DNA from: an uncultured Bacteroidales bacterium
GTDB lineage: Bacteria > Bacteroidota > Bacteroidia > Bacteroidales > UBA932
Length of the DNA: 64,000 nucleotides
Reading direction: 5' to 3'
NCBI GenBank assembly: GCA_902491795.1
Contig: CABUIX010000002.1
Location: forward strand, 3,003-67,002
How positions within the stretch are numbered: the first letter of the stretch is position 1; the number at the start of each line of letters is the position of its first letter. Made by a program: the position numbers and the translations under genes. This document shows, one piece after another, positions 7,958 through 16,656 of the stretch. Under the pieces are notes generated by a model. That model was not told the origin of the DNA, searched no databases, and saw nothing but the letters and a program-made list of their open reading frames with translations.

Positions 7958-9012
7958 TCATGTCTTGACGGCGCGCAGTCCTGCAGGAATCGTGCCGCTG
8001 CCCTTTCCACATATTGTGCCGCCGAGGCTGCCGAAGCAATGTCATCCGGAAAGAACAGTCTTCCTCCCGCAGCATGGAAATGACCGCCGCCATGGAAATG
8101 TTCCCTGGCAAAATCAGAAGAGCTGCAGTCGCCTGTCGAGCGCACTGAAACCCTGAAAAAGCCGTTGTCCTCCTTGAGAAAAATGCTCATGCGTATACCG
8201 GCTATCCCAAGCGGCATATTCACGAAGCCTTCAGTATCCCCGTCGGCCAGGGAGAAGCGCTTCAGAGTCTCACTGTCAAAGACCGCATAGGCAATGCCTC
8301 CAGGCAGAAGAGTCAATTTCTCCGTCAGGAAACACCCCATCGCGCGGAAACGGTTCTCCCGGTACTGGTTATACAGTCTGAAAAGGATGGCATCCCTGTC
8401 AACCCCTGAGGCAAGCAGTCTCGAAGCCATGCGGAATGTTCCAGGAAATACCGAATTTGCAAAATTGTTTGTGTCCGTAGTCATTCCCACCATCAGCGGC
8501 GTTCCGATCGCCACCGGGAACTTTTTCTTCCGGCGTATGTCCGGCATAGCAGAAATCAGGCCGAAGAGCAGTTCACTCGTGGATGAAACTTCAGTCTCGC
8601 TGAAAACGAGGTCATAATCAGCGACAGACGGGTCAAGATGGTGGTCAACAAGCACTTTTGGCGCCCTGGATCTTCTCAGCGCAGGCTCAAGGAGCCCGGT
8701 TCTGTCCGGTGAATTGTGGTCGAGGCAGACAAGCAGGTCACAGGATGCGACACATTCAGATGCAGCCTCAGCATTATCCGCCGCAATGATGAAATCATCC
8801 CCCGACAAAATGAAATCCAGATAATCAGGATAGCTGTCCGGAAGAAGCAGTACAGCCTGTTTGCCCCTGAAATCCCGAAGGTAGCGGAGAAGCGCCGCAG
8901 AACTTCCGAGAGCATCGCCGTCAGGATGCACATGAACGGCCAGTCCTATCTTCGAGGACCCGGCGAACATGGCGTCAAGACGCTGCAGTTCCGATTTGTA
9001 GGCAGTCACCAT
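7954..9012 (-). CDS. DHH-family phosphoesterase, NrnA-like oligoribonuclease/pAp phosphatase
   Basis: A 352-residue DHH/DHHA1 protein. Metal-binding motifs: HVHPDGDALGSS near 26-37 (family HxxPDxDA), the segment CDLLVCLDHNSPDR near 90-105, and the DHH motif VLVDHHLDPS near 120. The C-terminal DHHA1 domain has GGGHFHAAGG near 312. NrnA enzymes degrade short RNA fragments and 3'-phosphoadenosine 5'-phosphate. An ATG at 9033 is in frame, but it overlaps the -7 box at 9038-9031, so the ATG at 9012 is chosen. It is the first gene of the operon running to 4893. Confidence 0.88.
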   Translation of the reverse strand: MVTAYKSELQRLDAMFAGSSKIGLAVHVHPDGDALGSSAALLRYLRDFRGKQAVLLLPDSYPDYLDFILSGDDFIIAADNAEAASECVASCDLLVCLDHNSPDRTGLLEPALRRSRAPKVLVDHHLDPSVADYDLVFSETEVSSTSELLFGLISAMPDIRRKKKFPVAIGTPLMVGMTTDTNNFANSVFPGTFRMASRLLASGVDRDAILFRLYNQYRENRFRAMGCFLTEKLTLLPGGIAYAVFDSETLKRFSLADGDTEGFVNMPLGIAGIRMSIFLKEDNGFFRVSVRSTGDCSSSDFAREHFHGGGHFHAAGGRLFFPDDIASAASAAQYVERAAARFLQDCAPSRHE

Positions 9013-9030
9013 AATGCTAAAAAACCACGG

Positions 9031-9038
9031 CAAAATTA
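9031..9038 (-). promoter_or_regulatory. -7 box TAATTTTG for the nrnA-like operon
   Basis: Exact TAnnTTTG match on the minus strand. It covers the alternative ATG at 9033 and so fixes translation at 9012. Transcription should begin near 9024. Confidence 0.6.
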
Positions 9039-9070
9039 ATAATAATATTGCATTTGATAAATCGTTTTCA

Positions 9071-9078
9071 TAACTTTG
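9071..9078 (+). promoter_or_regulatory. -7 box TAACTTTG for the 9117 gene
   Basis: Exact TAnnTTTG match 38 bases before the ATG. The leader that follows is A-rich just before the start (ACCATAACAAA), as usual for Bacteroidota initiation regions. Confidence 0.6.
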
Positions 9079-9116
9079 TACGACTTGTATGATACTAATA
9101 AAATAACCATAACAAA

Positions 9117-9809
9117 ATGAACAAGACAGTCAAGATTATCGTTGAAGCCGTGCTCTTCATCATCATCGTTCTCCTGGTGGTTGCCAATGTCAGAAGCATC
9201 AGGGGTCCCCTGGACTTCAACAAGCAGAAAGACTATCGCGAGGAGGTAGCCATTCAGAGGCTCAAGGACATCCGTACCCTTCAGGTGGCTTACAAGACCG
9301 TTAACGGGAAGTTCACCTCAACAATCGACTCTCTCAAGATGTTCTACGAGACCGGCAAGATGCCCATTGTGCTTCAGATAGGCTCCGAGGACGATTCTGT
9401 TGCAGTGGCACACACCGAACAGGTCAAGAAGGCCAACCGCAGGCTTACAAACGAAGACCTTTACAAAATGTATCTCGCCGGAGACCACAATCTCGTTTTC
9501 TCCATTGAGAACACCATTGCAGTAAAGGATACCCTTTTCAACGGACGCTCAGACTTCAACATTGACTCTCTCAAGACCATTCCGTTCTCAGGCGGTGACC
9601 CCGTTATCATGGACGCCGTTGTCAGGACAGTTTCAGGCGTACCTGTTCCTCTCTTCGAGGCCAAGATGCCGTACAAGTCACTGCTCAAGGGTCTGAACAA
9701 CCAGCTTCGCATCAACCTTGACGCTGATCGTGAGTCCCAGAACAAGTACGAAGGACTTCAGGTCGGCTCCGTGACTTCTCCTAACAACAACGCAGGAAAC
9801 TGGGAATAG
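9117..9809 (+). CDS. Conserved Bacteroidales protein with N-terminal membrane anchor
   Basis: A 230-residue protein of unknown function. One hydrophobic helix at residues 8-26 anchors it in the inner membrane. The rest is soluble and has no cysteines, with segments YREEVAIQRLKDIRTLQVAYKTVNGKFTST near 40-70 that resemble the post-helix part of pseudopilin-like proteins. The resemblance is weak, and no prepilin peptidase site is seen. It is followed directly by the DUF3822 gene, whose GTG overlaps its stop by one base. Confidence 0.65.
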   Translation: MNKTVKIIVEAVLFIIIVLLVVANVRSIRGPLDFNKQKDYREEVAIQRLKDIRTLQVAYKTVNGKFTSTIDSLKMFYETGKMPIVLQIGSEDDSVAVAHTEQVKKANRRLTNEDLYKMYLAGDHNLVFSIENTIAVKDTLFNGRSDFNIDSLKTIPFSGGDPVIMDAVVRTVSGVPVPLFEAKMPYKSLLKGLNNQLRINLDADRESQNKYEGLQVGSVTSPNNNAGNWE

Positions 9810-10264
9810 TGTTCACTCTTGTCCCCTCAAATTTCTTCAACCCCGAAAAGGAGCGTGAAGCCCTCGAAGGAGTTGCACAGTTTGGGAAGGACTGCGCAGT
9901 AAGACATATAGATATCCCTCAATATGACGCTGTCCTTGTCTATTCCATAGATGAGGACAGTGTTGTTTCTGCCACAGAGATGACGGATATCCTGTCCAGA
10001 CTCCCGGACTGTCCGGCATACAACAAGATATTGTGCAGTATACGCGGAGAGAGACTGTTCATAGGAATCGCTCAGGGCAAGTCGCTTCTTCTCGCCAACT
10101 GCTTCGGCATACAGGACTTCACGACTGCAGAGTACTACATATTCCTTGCAGTGAAATCTCTGCAGATAAACCCTGAAGTGTCTACAATATGCTGGACCTC
10201 CAAGCTGGAGCCTTCGCAGGAAATGTCACTGTACCGCTACTTCAAGGCTGTGGTTATAGCTTGA
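9809..10264 (+). CDS. DUF3822-like protein, short form
   Basis: A 151-residue protein beginning with FTLVPSNFFNPEKE, the hallmark middle segment of DUF3822 proteins, and continuing with LLLANCFGIQDFTTAEYYIFLAVKSL. From memory of the family, typical members are about 260-270 residues, so the N-terminal half is absent here. The only start is a GTG at 9809, since in-frame sequence upstream overlaps the previous gene. Function is unknown. DUF3822 genes usually lie beside rsmD; here an aquaporin gene separates them. Confidence 0.65.
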   Translation: MFTLVPSNFFNPEKEREALEGVAQFGKDCAVRHIDIPQYDAVLVYSIDEDSVVSATEMTDILSRLPDCPAYNKILCSIRGERLFIGIAQGKSLLLANCFGIQDFTTAEYYIFLAVKSLQINPEVSTICWTSKLEPSQEMSLYRYFKAVVIA

Positions 10265-10315
10265 TGCTGCAACCGAGGCGGTCCCGTACAGGGCCACCTC
10301 ACAAAACATAAGATT

Positions 10316-11005
10316 ATGAAAAAATATCTGGCTGAAATGATCGGGACCATGGTCCTGGTACTTATGGGCTGCGGTAGTGCCGTATTTGCCGGCAGCGTCG
10401 CAGGGACAGTAGGGGCCGGAGTCGGGACACTTGGAGTGGCACTGGCTTTTGGTCTTGCAGTTATCGCTATGGCCTATGCCATAGGCGGGATTTCCGGTTG
10501 TCACATCAATCCCGCAATCACCTTCGGCGTGTTTCTCAGCGGAAGAATGAAAGGGAGAGACGCCGCAATGTACATGCTTTTTCAGGTAATCGGAGCAATT
10601 GTCGGATCGGCCATACTCTATGCCCTGGTCTCAACCGGAACTCATGACGGCCCAACCAGCACGGGTTCCAACAGTTTCAAGGACGGAATGATGCTGCAGG
10701 CATTTGTGGCAGAAGCCGTGTTCACATTCATCTTCGTGCTCGTGGTACTTGGCGCCACAGATGAGAAGAAAGGAGCCGGCAACCTCGCAGGACTGGCAAT
10801 CGGACTCACACTGGTCCTGATCCATATCGTCTGCATTCCCATTACCGGTACATCTGTCAATCCGGCAAGAAGCATCGGCCCTGCCCTCTTCGATGGAGGA
10901 GTTGCACTCAAGCAATTGTGGCTGTTCATCGTGGCCCCGCTGGTCGGCGCAGCACTGAGCGCCGGAGTCTGGAAAGTGCTTTCCAGCGACAAAAACGGCA
11001 AATAG
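10316..11005 (+). CDS. aqpZ: Aquaporin Z-type water channel
   Basis: A 229-residue six-helix MIP channel with both NPA boxes: INPAIT near 64-69 and VNPARS near 181-186. Short loops and overall length fit the water-selective AqpZ group rather than longer glycerol facilitators. The gene sits 51 bases after DUF3822 and 3 bases before rsmD, without an obvious TAnnTTTG promoter of its own, so it is probably transcribed with its neighbours. It may help with osmotic adjustment; transport specificity is inferred. Confidence 0.92.
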   Translation: MKKYLAEMIGTMVLVLMGCGSAVFAGSVAGTVGAGVGTLGVALAFGLAVIAMAYAIGGISGCHINPAITFGVFLSGRMKGRDAAMYMLFQVIGAIVGSAILYALVSTGTHDGPTSTGSNSFKDGMMLQAFVAEAVFTFIFVLVVLGATDEKKGAGNLAGLAIGLTLVLIHIVCIPITGTSVNPARSIGPALFDGGVALKQLWLFIVAPLVGAALSAGVWKVLSSDKNGK

Positions 11006-11008
11006 CCG

Positions 11009-11542
11009 ATGAGAATAATCGGAGGCAAGCTCAAGGGAAAGACTATCCTTCCCCCTAAAGGCTATGAAGCCCGTCCCACGACGGACTTTGCCAAGGAAGG
11101 CCTGTTCAACGTGCTTGACAACGAATACGAATTTGACGGGCTGAAGGTCCTAGACCTGTTCGGGGGAACCGGTGCGATTGCCTTTGAATTCGGATCACGG
11201 GGTGCATCAAGAGTATACAGCGTTGAAATGAACAGGGACAACGCAAGGTTCATCAGGACCGAAGCTGCGAAACTTGGGCTGGACAACGTCACGGCAGTCC
11301 ACAGCAATGTGTTTGATTTCCTGCCCATTTGCCGGGAGAAGTTCGACATTGTTTTTGCGGATCCCCCCTACAGCCTTGAGGGTCTGGACAGCATTCCTGA
11401 CAAGGTCCTCGGAATGGACATAATGCATCCGGGAGCATATTTCATCCTCGAGCACGGAGGGGAATATTCATTCGCCTCGCATCCGATGTTCAAGAAAGAA
11501 AAAGTCTACGGAAGAGTGCACTTCTCGTTTTTCGAGAAATAA
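11009..11542 (+). CDS. rsmD: 16S rRNA (guanine(966)-N2)-methyltransferase RsmD
   Basis: A 177-residue Rossmann-fold methyltransferase. MRIIGGKLKGKTI is the family N-terminus and ARPTTDFAKEGLFNVL the conserved RPT..R-type segment. LDLFGGTGAIAFEFGSRGA near 48-66 binds S-adenosylmethionine, and ADPPY near 117-121 is the catalytic motif for amino-group methylation. It modifies G966 of 16S rRNA during small-subunit assembly. It is the last gene before a strong terminator. Confidence 0.93.
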   Translation: MRIIGGKLKGKTILPPKGYEARPTTDFAKEGLFNVLDNEYEFDGLKVLDLFGGTGAIAFEFGSRGASRVYSVEMNRDNARFIRTEAAKLGLDNVTAVHSNVFDFLPICREKFDIVFADPPYSLEGLDSIPDKVLGMDIMHPGAYFILEHGGEYSFASHPMFKKEKVYGRVHFSFFEK

Positions 11543-11578
11543 GAAAACAGGCAGCCTGATTTCGGCTGCCTGTTTTCT
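11543..11578. terminator. Strong bidirectional terminator
   Basis: Arms GAAAACAGGCAGCC and GGCTGCCTGTTTTC form a perfect 14-bp stem around a short loop, with A-tract and T-tract on opposite sides. It separates rsmD from the convergent pduL. Confidence 0.88.
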
Positions 11579-11609
11579 CAAATAAATTCGTGCCTTGCGT
11601 CAGGTAACG

Positions 11610-12218
11610 TCAGTCGGCATCACATACCTGTGAAACTCCGGCTTCAGGAGAAACGATGTGTCCGGTGATCTGGCCGCTGCATGCTGCTGCGTTGGCCTCA
11701 TCGGTGTCAATATGCATGGCAAGAGCATACTTGTCGGAAACCCTGACAACGGTGTCTCCGAATATGACTTTCCTGCCTGTCTCCTGTTCGATCTCAACCG
11801 AAACGATCTGCCCGTTCTTCACGCCGAAAGCGGCAGCATCCTCGGGAGTCATATGCACGTGCCTGCGGGCAATTATCACTCCCTCCTTTAGTTCTACTTC
11901 TCCGCAGGGACCTATGATTTTGCATGGAGCTGATCCGGCGACATCCCCGCTCTCCCTTACAGGAGCAACAATCCCGACTGTACGGGCATCGGTAAACGAA
12001 AGTTCAACCTGGTTCTCCGGGCGCACAGGTCCGAGAATTGAACATTTGAGACTTGACTTTGGCCCTACTACCTCAACCTTCTGATTGGAAGCATACTGAC
12101 CCGGCTGAGACAGTGGCTTCTTGATCTCAAGTTCGAATCCTTTACCGAAAAGGATATCAAGAGTCTCACGTGTCACATGCACGTGACGGGCAGAAGTCTC
12201 GATGATAAAGTTGTTCAT
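11610..12218 (-). CDS. pduL: Phosphate acyltransferase PduL
   Basis: A 202-residue PduL-type phosphotransacylase that interconverts acyl-CoA and acyl phosphate. Two related beta-barrel units each carry a zinc-binding HVH motif: SARHVHV near 9-15 and ARRHVHMTPEDA near 119-130. HIDTDEANAA near 169-178 is also characteristic. There is no N-terminal microcompartment-targeting extension, so it should act in the cytosol. It follows ackA by 14 bases, so together they convert acetyl-CoA to acetate and ATP, replacing the usual Pta. Confidence 0.92.
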   Translation of the reverse strand: MNNFIIETSARHVHVTRETLDILFGKGFELEIKKPLSQPGQYASNQKVEVVGPKSSLKCSILGPVRPENQVELSFTDARTVGIVAPVRESGDVAGSAPCKIIGPCGEVELKEGVIIARRHVHMTPEDAAAFGVKNGQIVSVEIEQETGRKVIFGDTVVRVSDKYALAMHIDTDEANAAACSGQITGHIVSPEAGVSQVCDAD

Positions 12219-12232
12219 ATTATTTGTCTGAT

Positions 12233-13444
12233 TTACTGGTCGGATACAATATGCATGGTGTCCCTTGCAATTACAAGTTCCTCATTGGTAGGAATCATTG
12301 CCACCTTGACCTTGGAATCCGGTGCGGATATTATTGCGTCATCGGAACGCGCGGCCTCGTTGGCCTCGTTGTCTATCTTGACCCCGACATACTCGAAGCT
12401 GTCGCATATCTGACGGCGCAGCCAAGGATTGTTCTCGCCTATTCCTGCCGTGAAGACAAGAAGGTCGACGCCTCCAAGTTCAGCAATGTATGCTCCAATA
12501 TTCTTGACGGTGTCAAGAATGAGCTTCCTGATTACCATCATTGCCCTCTTGTCGCCTTCATCGGCCATGGACTTGAGGTCCCTGAGATCGGAAGTCTTGC
12601 CCGAAAGGCCAAGGAAACCGCTCTTCTTGTTCATGATGTCGGTCATCTGGTCAGGCGTAAGATTTTCCTTCTTCATTATGTAAGGCACAATGTTGGCATC
12701 GATGTTTCCGCAACGGGTACCCATTATCATGCCCTCAAGAGGAGTAAAGCCCATAGACGTGTCGACACATTTGCCGTTCTCGATTGCGGTTATGGAACTT
12801 CCGTTGCCCATGTGGCAGGTAATGATGCGGGAATTGTTTATGTCAATGCCGGCGAAACGGGCTCCGTGCCTTGATACATACAGGTGGGACGTGCCGTGCG
12901 CTCCGTAGCGGCGCACGCGGTATTTCTCGTAATACTCATACGGAAGCGCATACATATATGCTGCCGGCTGCATCGTCTGATGAAAAGCGGTATCAAAGGT
13001 GACGACCTGGGGAACATCCGGAAGGACCGCAGAGACTGCGCGGATTCCGAGAAGGTGTGCAGGATTGTGGAGAGGGGCAAAATCACAGCAGATCTCTATC
13101 TTGCGGAGCACGTCGTCATCAACGAGGGTACTTCCGGAGAAGAAATCCGCACCCTGAACGATTCTGTGGCCGACGGCCTCAATGTCATCGAAACTGCGGA
13201 GCACTCCGTGGACAGGGTCCACAAGAAGATCCAGCACAAGTTTCATTCCCACCTTATGGTCAGGTATGTTCAGGGTCTCAGCATAAGGTTCCTTGCCGGT
13301 GGGTTTATGGGTTATCTTGCCTTCAGGCAAACCGATCTTCTCAACTATTCCCTTGGCCAGAAGATCATAAACATCGTCACTCTTCATGTCAAGCAGCTGA
13401 TACTTGATCGAAGAGCTTCCGCAGTTGATTACTAAAATTATCAT
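12233..13444 (-). CDS. ackA: Acetate kinase
   Basis: A 403-residue ASKHA-fold kinase making acetate and ATP from acetyl phosphate and ADP. Signatures: VINCGSSSIKYQL near 4-16 (nucleotide-binding), HRIVQGADFF near 90 (H-R), TFDTAFHQTMP-like TFDTAFHQTMQ near 152, RYGAHGTSH near 180, and FTAGIGENNPWLR near 328. In-frame sequence extends upstream to 13468, but that overlaps the -7 box at 13473-13466, so the ATG at 13444 is chosen. It is the first gene of the ackA-pduL operon. Confidence 0.95.
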   Translation of the reverse strand: MIILVINCGSSSIKYQLLDMKSDDVYDLLAKGIVEKIGLPEGKITHKPTGKEPYAETLNIPDHKVGMKLVLDLLVDPVHGVLRSFDDIEAVGHRIVQGADFFSGSTLVDDDVLRKIEICCDFAPLHNPAHLLGIRAVSAVLPDVPQVVTFDTAFHQTMQPAAYMYALPYEYYEKYRVRRYGAHGTSHLYVSRHGARFAGIDINNSRIITCHMGNGSSITAIENGKCVDTSMGFTPLEGMIMGTRCGNIDANIVPYIMKKENLTPDQMTDIMNKKSGFLGLSGKTSDLRDLKSMADEGDKRAMMVIRKLILDTVKNIGAYIAELGGVDLLVFTAGIGENNPWLRRQICDSFEYVGVKIDNEANEAARSDDAIISAPDSKVKVAMIPTNEELVIARDTMHIVSDQ

Positions 13445-13465
13445 ATCAATTATCAGAATAGCATG

Positions 13466-13473
13466 CAAAAATA
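13466..13473 (-). promoter_or_regulatory. -7 box TATTTTTG for ackA-pduL
   Basis: Exact TAnnTTTG match on the minus strand, 21 bases before the ackA ATG at 13444. It decides the start codon. Confidence 0.6.
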
Positions 13474-13510
13474 CTAATAAATTGCTTATTTTCGTAAAAA
13501 TCTGATTGAA

Positions 13511-14584
13511 ATGCGCGAGGGGAAGGATATCGTGGCGGTTTCAATCCCATTTTCAGCAGGAGTGGCAACGGCGGCATATTTGCCGCCCGGGTCAGTATCG
13601 CCGGACCTGGCTGCAGGTGCATGTTGCATTGCTGCAGCCGGGCTGCTTGCACTATGCTGCCGCAAGAGCGGCAAGACAGCAGCACTCATGCCAATGTTTT
13701 TCTTCACAGGCATGCTTTGCTGCTTCACTGCTCTCTCCTCCGTATGTCCGGAAAGACAACAAGGCGGTTTGCCACAAAGGGCACTTGAAGCACTCTCTTC
13801 TGTAATCGACGGCTGCGGATTCCCGCACGGGCAGACAGGACCTCTCGTAAAAGCCCTGATCTCCGGACAAAGGGAGAGCTTGTCTCCGGAAACCGTAAAT
13901 GCCTTCAGGAATTCCGGCGCAGCCCACATCCTATCATTGTCGGGGCTGCACATGGGCGTGATCTATGGCATTCTGCACAAAAGTCTCGCATGGGTCGGGA
14001 GAAGCCGTTTCGCCGCAACGGCAAAAGCAATCCTCACGATAACCGCAGCAGGATTCTTCACCCTGATGACAGGATGCGGACCCTCGGTAACCAGGGCATT
14101 CCTCTTCATAGTGATCAATGAAACGGCAAGGCTGCTGCCGGGAAGGAAAAGACGTCCCGTCGCTGTACTCTGTACGGCACTGATGATACAGCTCATAGCG
14201 AATCCCATGAACATCAAATCCGTAAGTTTCCAGTTGTCCTACCTGGCCATGCTGGCAATATTCACACTGTTCCCGACATTGGACTCATGGTACCCGCGTT
14301 CCGGGCGCAGGGACCCGATGCGCAGAATCTGGACATCTGCGGCACTCACGGTTTCATGCCAGATATTCACGGCTCCGCTGGCATGGTGGTACTTCAGGTC
14401 CTTTCCTGCCTACTTCCTCATCTCAAACCTGATTGCACTGCCGTTGTCCGAGTGTCTGATATTGTGTTCTGTCGTCACTGTGGCCGCGTCCGCAGCGGGC
14501 CTGTGTCCGGATATGCTCAAGGGCCTGACCGATCTTCTCGCCCAGGCCCTCGTAAAAACGCTGGAAATAATCTCCAGCCTATAA
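13511..14584 (+). CDS. ComEC/Rec2-type competence channel, core only
   Basis: A 357-residue polytopic inner-membrane protein with the ComEC/Rec2 core: residues 145-160 include HILSLSGLHMGVIYG, followed by GCGPSVTRAFLF near 188. Full-length ComEC adds an N-terminal OB-fold and a C-terminal metallo-beta-lactamase domain; both are missing here, so this is the minimal channel form. In competent bacteria this protein imports single-stranded DNA across the inner membrane. No other competence gene is nearby. It converges on the FISUMP gene with a 6-base overlap. Confidence 0.82.
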   Translation: MREGKDIVAVSIPFSAGVATAAYLPPGSVSPDLAAGACCIAAAGLLALCCRKSGKTAALMPMFFFTGMLCCFTALSSVCPERQQGGLPQRALEALSSVIDGCGFPHGQTGPLVKALISGQRESLSPETVNAFRNSGAAHILSLSGLHMGVIYGILHKSLAWVGRSRFAATAKAILTITAAGFFTLMTGCGPSVTRAFLFIVINETARLLPGRKRRPVAVLCTALMIQLIANPMNIKSVSFQLSYLAMLAIFTLFPTLDSWYPRSGRRDPMRRIWTSAALTVSCQIFTAPLAWWYFRSFPAYFLISNLIALPLSECLILCSVVTVAASAAGLCPDMLKGLTDLLAQALVKTLEIISSL

Positions 14585-15592
14585 ATCACGCACGCATCTT
14601 ACGGAAAATCCGAAATCGGTCTTGGGCAGAGCCCCCCAATACACCGTGTCATAGCCGGCAACTATATACCTCAACACCCCGTTGCCGCCGTATTCGTCCG
14701 AAGTCCAGAATGCAGCATACTCATAGACATAGTTGAAATCGTATTCTCCATCCTCGACTGAGGCGTAGCCGACAGGCATTACCGACAAGCCGGCAGCATT
14801 GGTGACATTGACTTCCCGCCAATATTCCCACATTCTGGTGCCGTTGAAGTAAAGATTCTCAAGGAGATCACCGGCAAGGCCCTCATAATCCGATCCCGGG
14901 ACTGACGTGTCGCCATATTTTTCAGCCACCTTGCCCCAATCCTCGTCCGAGGCGAGCCTCCATCCGTCAGGGCAGGCTGTCTGCGCCTCTTCCCAGTCAT
15001 AATAGCGGCCGAATATGTCCGACATTGCGTCGCAATCCTGAAACGGCTTTCCGGCACCTTCCCATGCAAGATTCTGTCTCATCCACTCAGTATCGCCTAT
15101 GACCGAAGTATAATAGACTTTGCCGTCTCTTTGATCAGTGAATGTCCTGTCCTCCGCGCCGATCCCGAACCCGGTGATTGACCCGTTACCGTCAACTCCG
15201 GACTTGACGACAGTGAAACTCTTGCTTCCGCTGGTATTGACATAGTCTCCACCAAAGGCAGTCAAAGTAAGGGTGAAGTTGCCCAGGGAATCAGCTACCT
15301 CATACTCGTATTCCTGCAGCAGCACAGTCCCGTCTTCAGTCAGCAGGGTATCCTTTATTCCCGTTACCGGAGCAGTGAAGAAATAGCCGACTTTACCTCC
15401 GTCTCCCCTTGTCACCGTCTTGAGCGTGTCAAGATTGAAACTCTTGGCATATCCGGGCTGAACATAAGTCGGGAAGTCCAGCTTGATGCTGCCGTCCATA
15501 TATTTGACTTCAGTTTCCTCATCCTTTTTGCAGGACAATACGGCCAACGCGGCAAATGCGACCAAAAATGGTATCCTCAGGAGCTTCATCAT
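14579..15592 (-). CDS. FISUMP-domain lipoprotein
   Basis: A 337-residue surface or periplasmic lipoprotein. The signal peptide ends in LAVLSC with the lipidated cysteine near 20, followed by KKDEE. Residues about 25-150 form an Ig-like region. Residues about 165-337 form a Fibrobacter succinogenes major paralogous domain: GKVYYTSVIGDTEWMRQNL, FGRYYDWEEA, CPDGWRLASDEDW and terminal GFSVRCVRD, with the typical cysteines. Function of the domain is not known. ATGs at 15592 and 15589 are both possible; the in-frame extension to 15610 lies in the promoter region. Confidence 0.85.
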   Translation of the reverse strand: MMKLLRIPFLVAFAALAVLSCKKDEETEVKYMDGSIKLDFPTYVQPGYAKSFNLDTLKTVTRGDGGKVGYFFTAPVTGIKDTLLTEDGTVLLQEYEYEVADSLGNFTLTLTAFGGDYVNTSGSKSFTVVKSGVDGNGSITGFGIGAEDRTFTDQRDGKVYYTSVIGDTEWMRQNLAWEGAGKPFQDCDAMSDIFGRYYDWEEAQTACPDGWRLASDEDWGKVAEKYGDTSVPGSDYEGLAGDLLENLYFNGTRMWEYWREVNVTNAAGLSVMPVGYASVEDGEYDFNYVYEYAAFWTSDEYGGNGVLRYIVAGYDTVYWGALPKTDFGFSVRCVRDL

Positions 15593-15638
15593 TAAGATTT
15601 TAGTTTGCAAATATGCGCATAATTGTATGAAAAACCGC

Positions 15639-15646
15639 TAACTTTG
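15639..15646 (+). promoter_or_regulatory. -7 box TAACTTTG for apbE
   Basis: Exact TAnnTTTG match, 20 bases before the ATG at 15667. It rules out the upstream in-frame GTG at 15646, which overlaps the box. Confidence 0.6.
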
Positions 15647-15666
15647 TGCAAATACTTTGCCTGACA

Positions 15667-16614
15667 ATGAACATCAAGAATTTTTTTCCTGCATTCTGCG
15701 CCGTGCTCCTCTTGTGCGGCTGTTCGACGAAAGACTATACCGAATTCAGCGGATATGCCCAGGGCGGCACATACAGGGTTAAAGTGAACTTGGAGGACAT
15801 ACGGGTTCCACGGGACGAAATTGCCGCAGCCATCGACTCGCTTCTCACAGGAATTGACTTCAGCATATCCGGCTACAACCACAACTCCCTCCTGAGCAGG
15901 AGAAATGCCGGCGAGGAGATAGTTCCGGACAGGTATTTCAGCGAGATAAGCGCCCTTGCGGAGAAATACAAGGCAATGACCGGCGGGGCATTTGACCCGT
16001 CGAGCGGTCCACTCTTCGACATCTGGGGATTCGGGTTCACTTCCGACAGCCTGCCTTCCAGGGAACGCATTGAAATGGCAATGGAAGAATGCAGGCAAAA
16101 CAAGACATTGAATTTCAACGCCATAGCACAAGGCTACAGCTGCGACGTAATTGCCGGATACCTTTATTCGATAGGAGCAAAGGACATGCTTGTCGACATT
16201 GGCGAGATATATTGTGACGGACTGAATCCCTCCGGCACCGGTTGGACCATAGGCGTCGACAACCCCGTTGACGGGAACAACAGCCCCGGAACAGACCTGC
16301 GCGGAATATGGCAGTCGGACGGAAGCGCCTGCGGAGTTGTCACCTCAGGCAATTACCGCAAGTTTTACATAAAGGATGGGAAGAAATATGCCCATACAAT
16401 TGATCCGCGCACAGGTTATCCCGTTGAGCACGATCTGCTCAGCGCGACGATAGTTGCGCCGACTGCAGCCGAAGCCGATGCCATCGCCACCGCCTGCATG
16501 GTATGGGGGCCGGAAAAAGCAAAGGAATTCATCGAATCCAGGCCTGAAATTGAAGGCTACCTGATCACTTCCGGAGGTGTATGGACATCTTCGGGATTCA
16601 GGCTGCAGGAGTAA
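15667..16614 (+). CDS. apbE: FAD:protein FMN transferase, lipoprotein form
   Basis: A 315-residue ApbE-family enzyme that attaches FMN covalently to threonine of proteins such as NqrB/NqrC or RnfD/RnfG in the envelope. A signal peptide ends in LLLCGC, so it is a lipoprotein. Family motifs: FDPSSGPLFDIWGFG near 111, LNFNAIAQGYSCDVIAGYL near 143 (canonical N..a.G.a.D), DIGEIYCDG near 176, and HTIDPRTGYPVEHDLLSATIVAPTAAEADAIAT near 242-274, where the final Asp region binds metal. GEIYC replaces the commoner GGE/N. The target flavoprotein is not encoded in this window. Confidence 0.9.
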   Translation: MNIKNFFPAFCAVLLLCGCSTKDYTEFSGYAQGGTYRVKVNLEDIRVPRDEIAAAIDSLLTGIDFSISGYNHNSLLSRRNAGEEIVPDRYFSEISALAEKYKAMTGGAFDPSSGPLFDIWGFGFTSDSLPSRERIEMAMEECRQNKTLNFNAIAQGYSCDVIAGYLYSIGAKDMLVDIGEIYCDGLNPSGTGWTIGVDNPVDGNNSPGTDLRGIWQSDGSACGVVTSGNYRKFYIKDGKKYAHTIDPRTGYPVEHDLLSATIVAPTAAEADAIATACMVWGPEKAKEFIESRPEIEGYLITSGGVWTSSGFRLQE

Positions 16615-16626
16615 ACGTCTTTTTAG

Positions 16627-16634
16627 TATATTTG
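16627..16634 (+). promoter_or_regulatory. -7 box TATATTTG for DUF4290-ftsK-lolA
   Basis: Exact TAnnTTTG match, 22 bases before the ATG at 16657; the next two downstream genes overlap and should share this promoter. Confidence 0.6.
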
Positions 16635-16656
16635 TATTTTGCAATTGACTTTGGAC

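Noticed and set aside
12125..12150. tRNA-like T-loop GTTCGAATCC
   Set aside because: It lies in the pduL coding sequence and has no flanking stem or acceptor.
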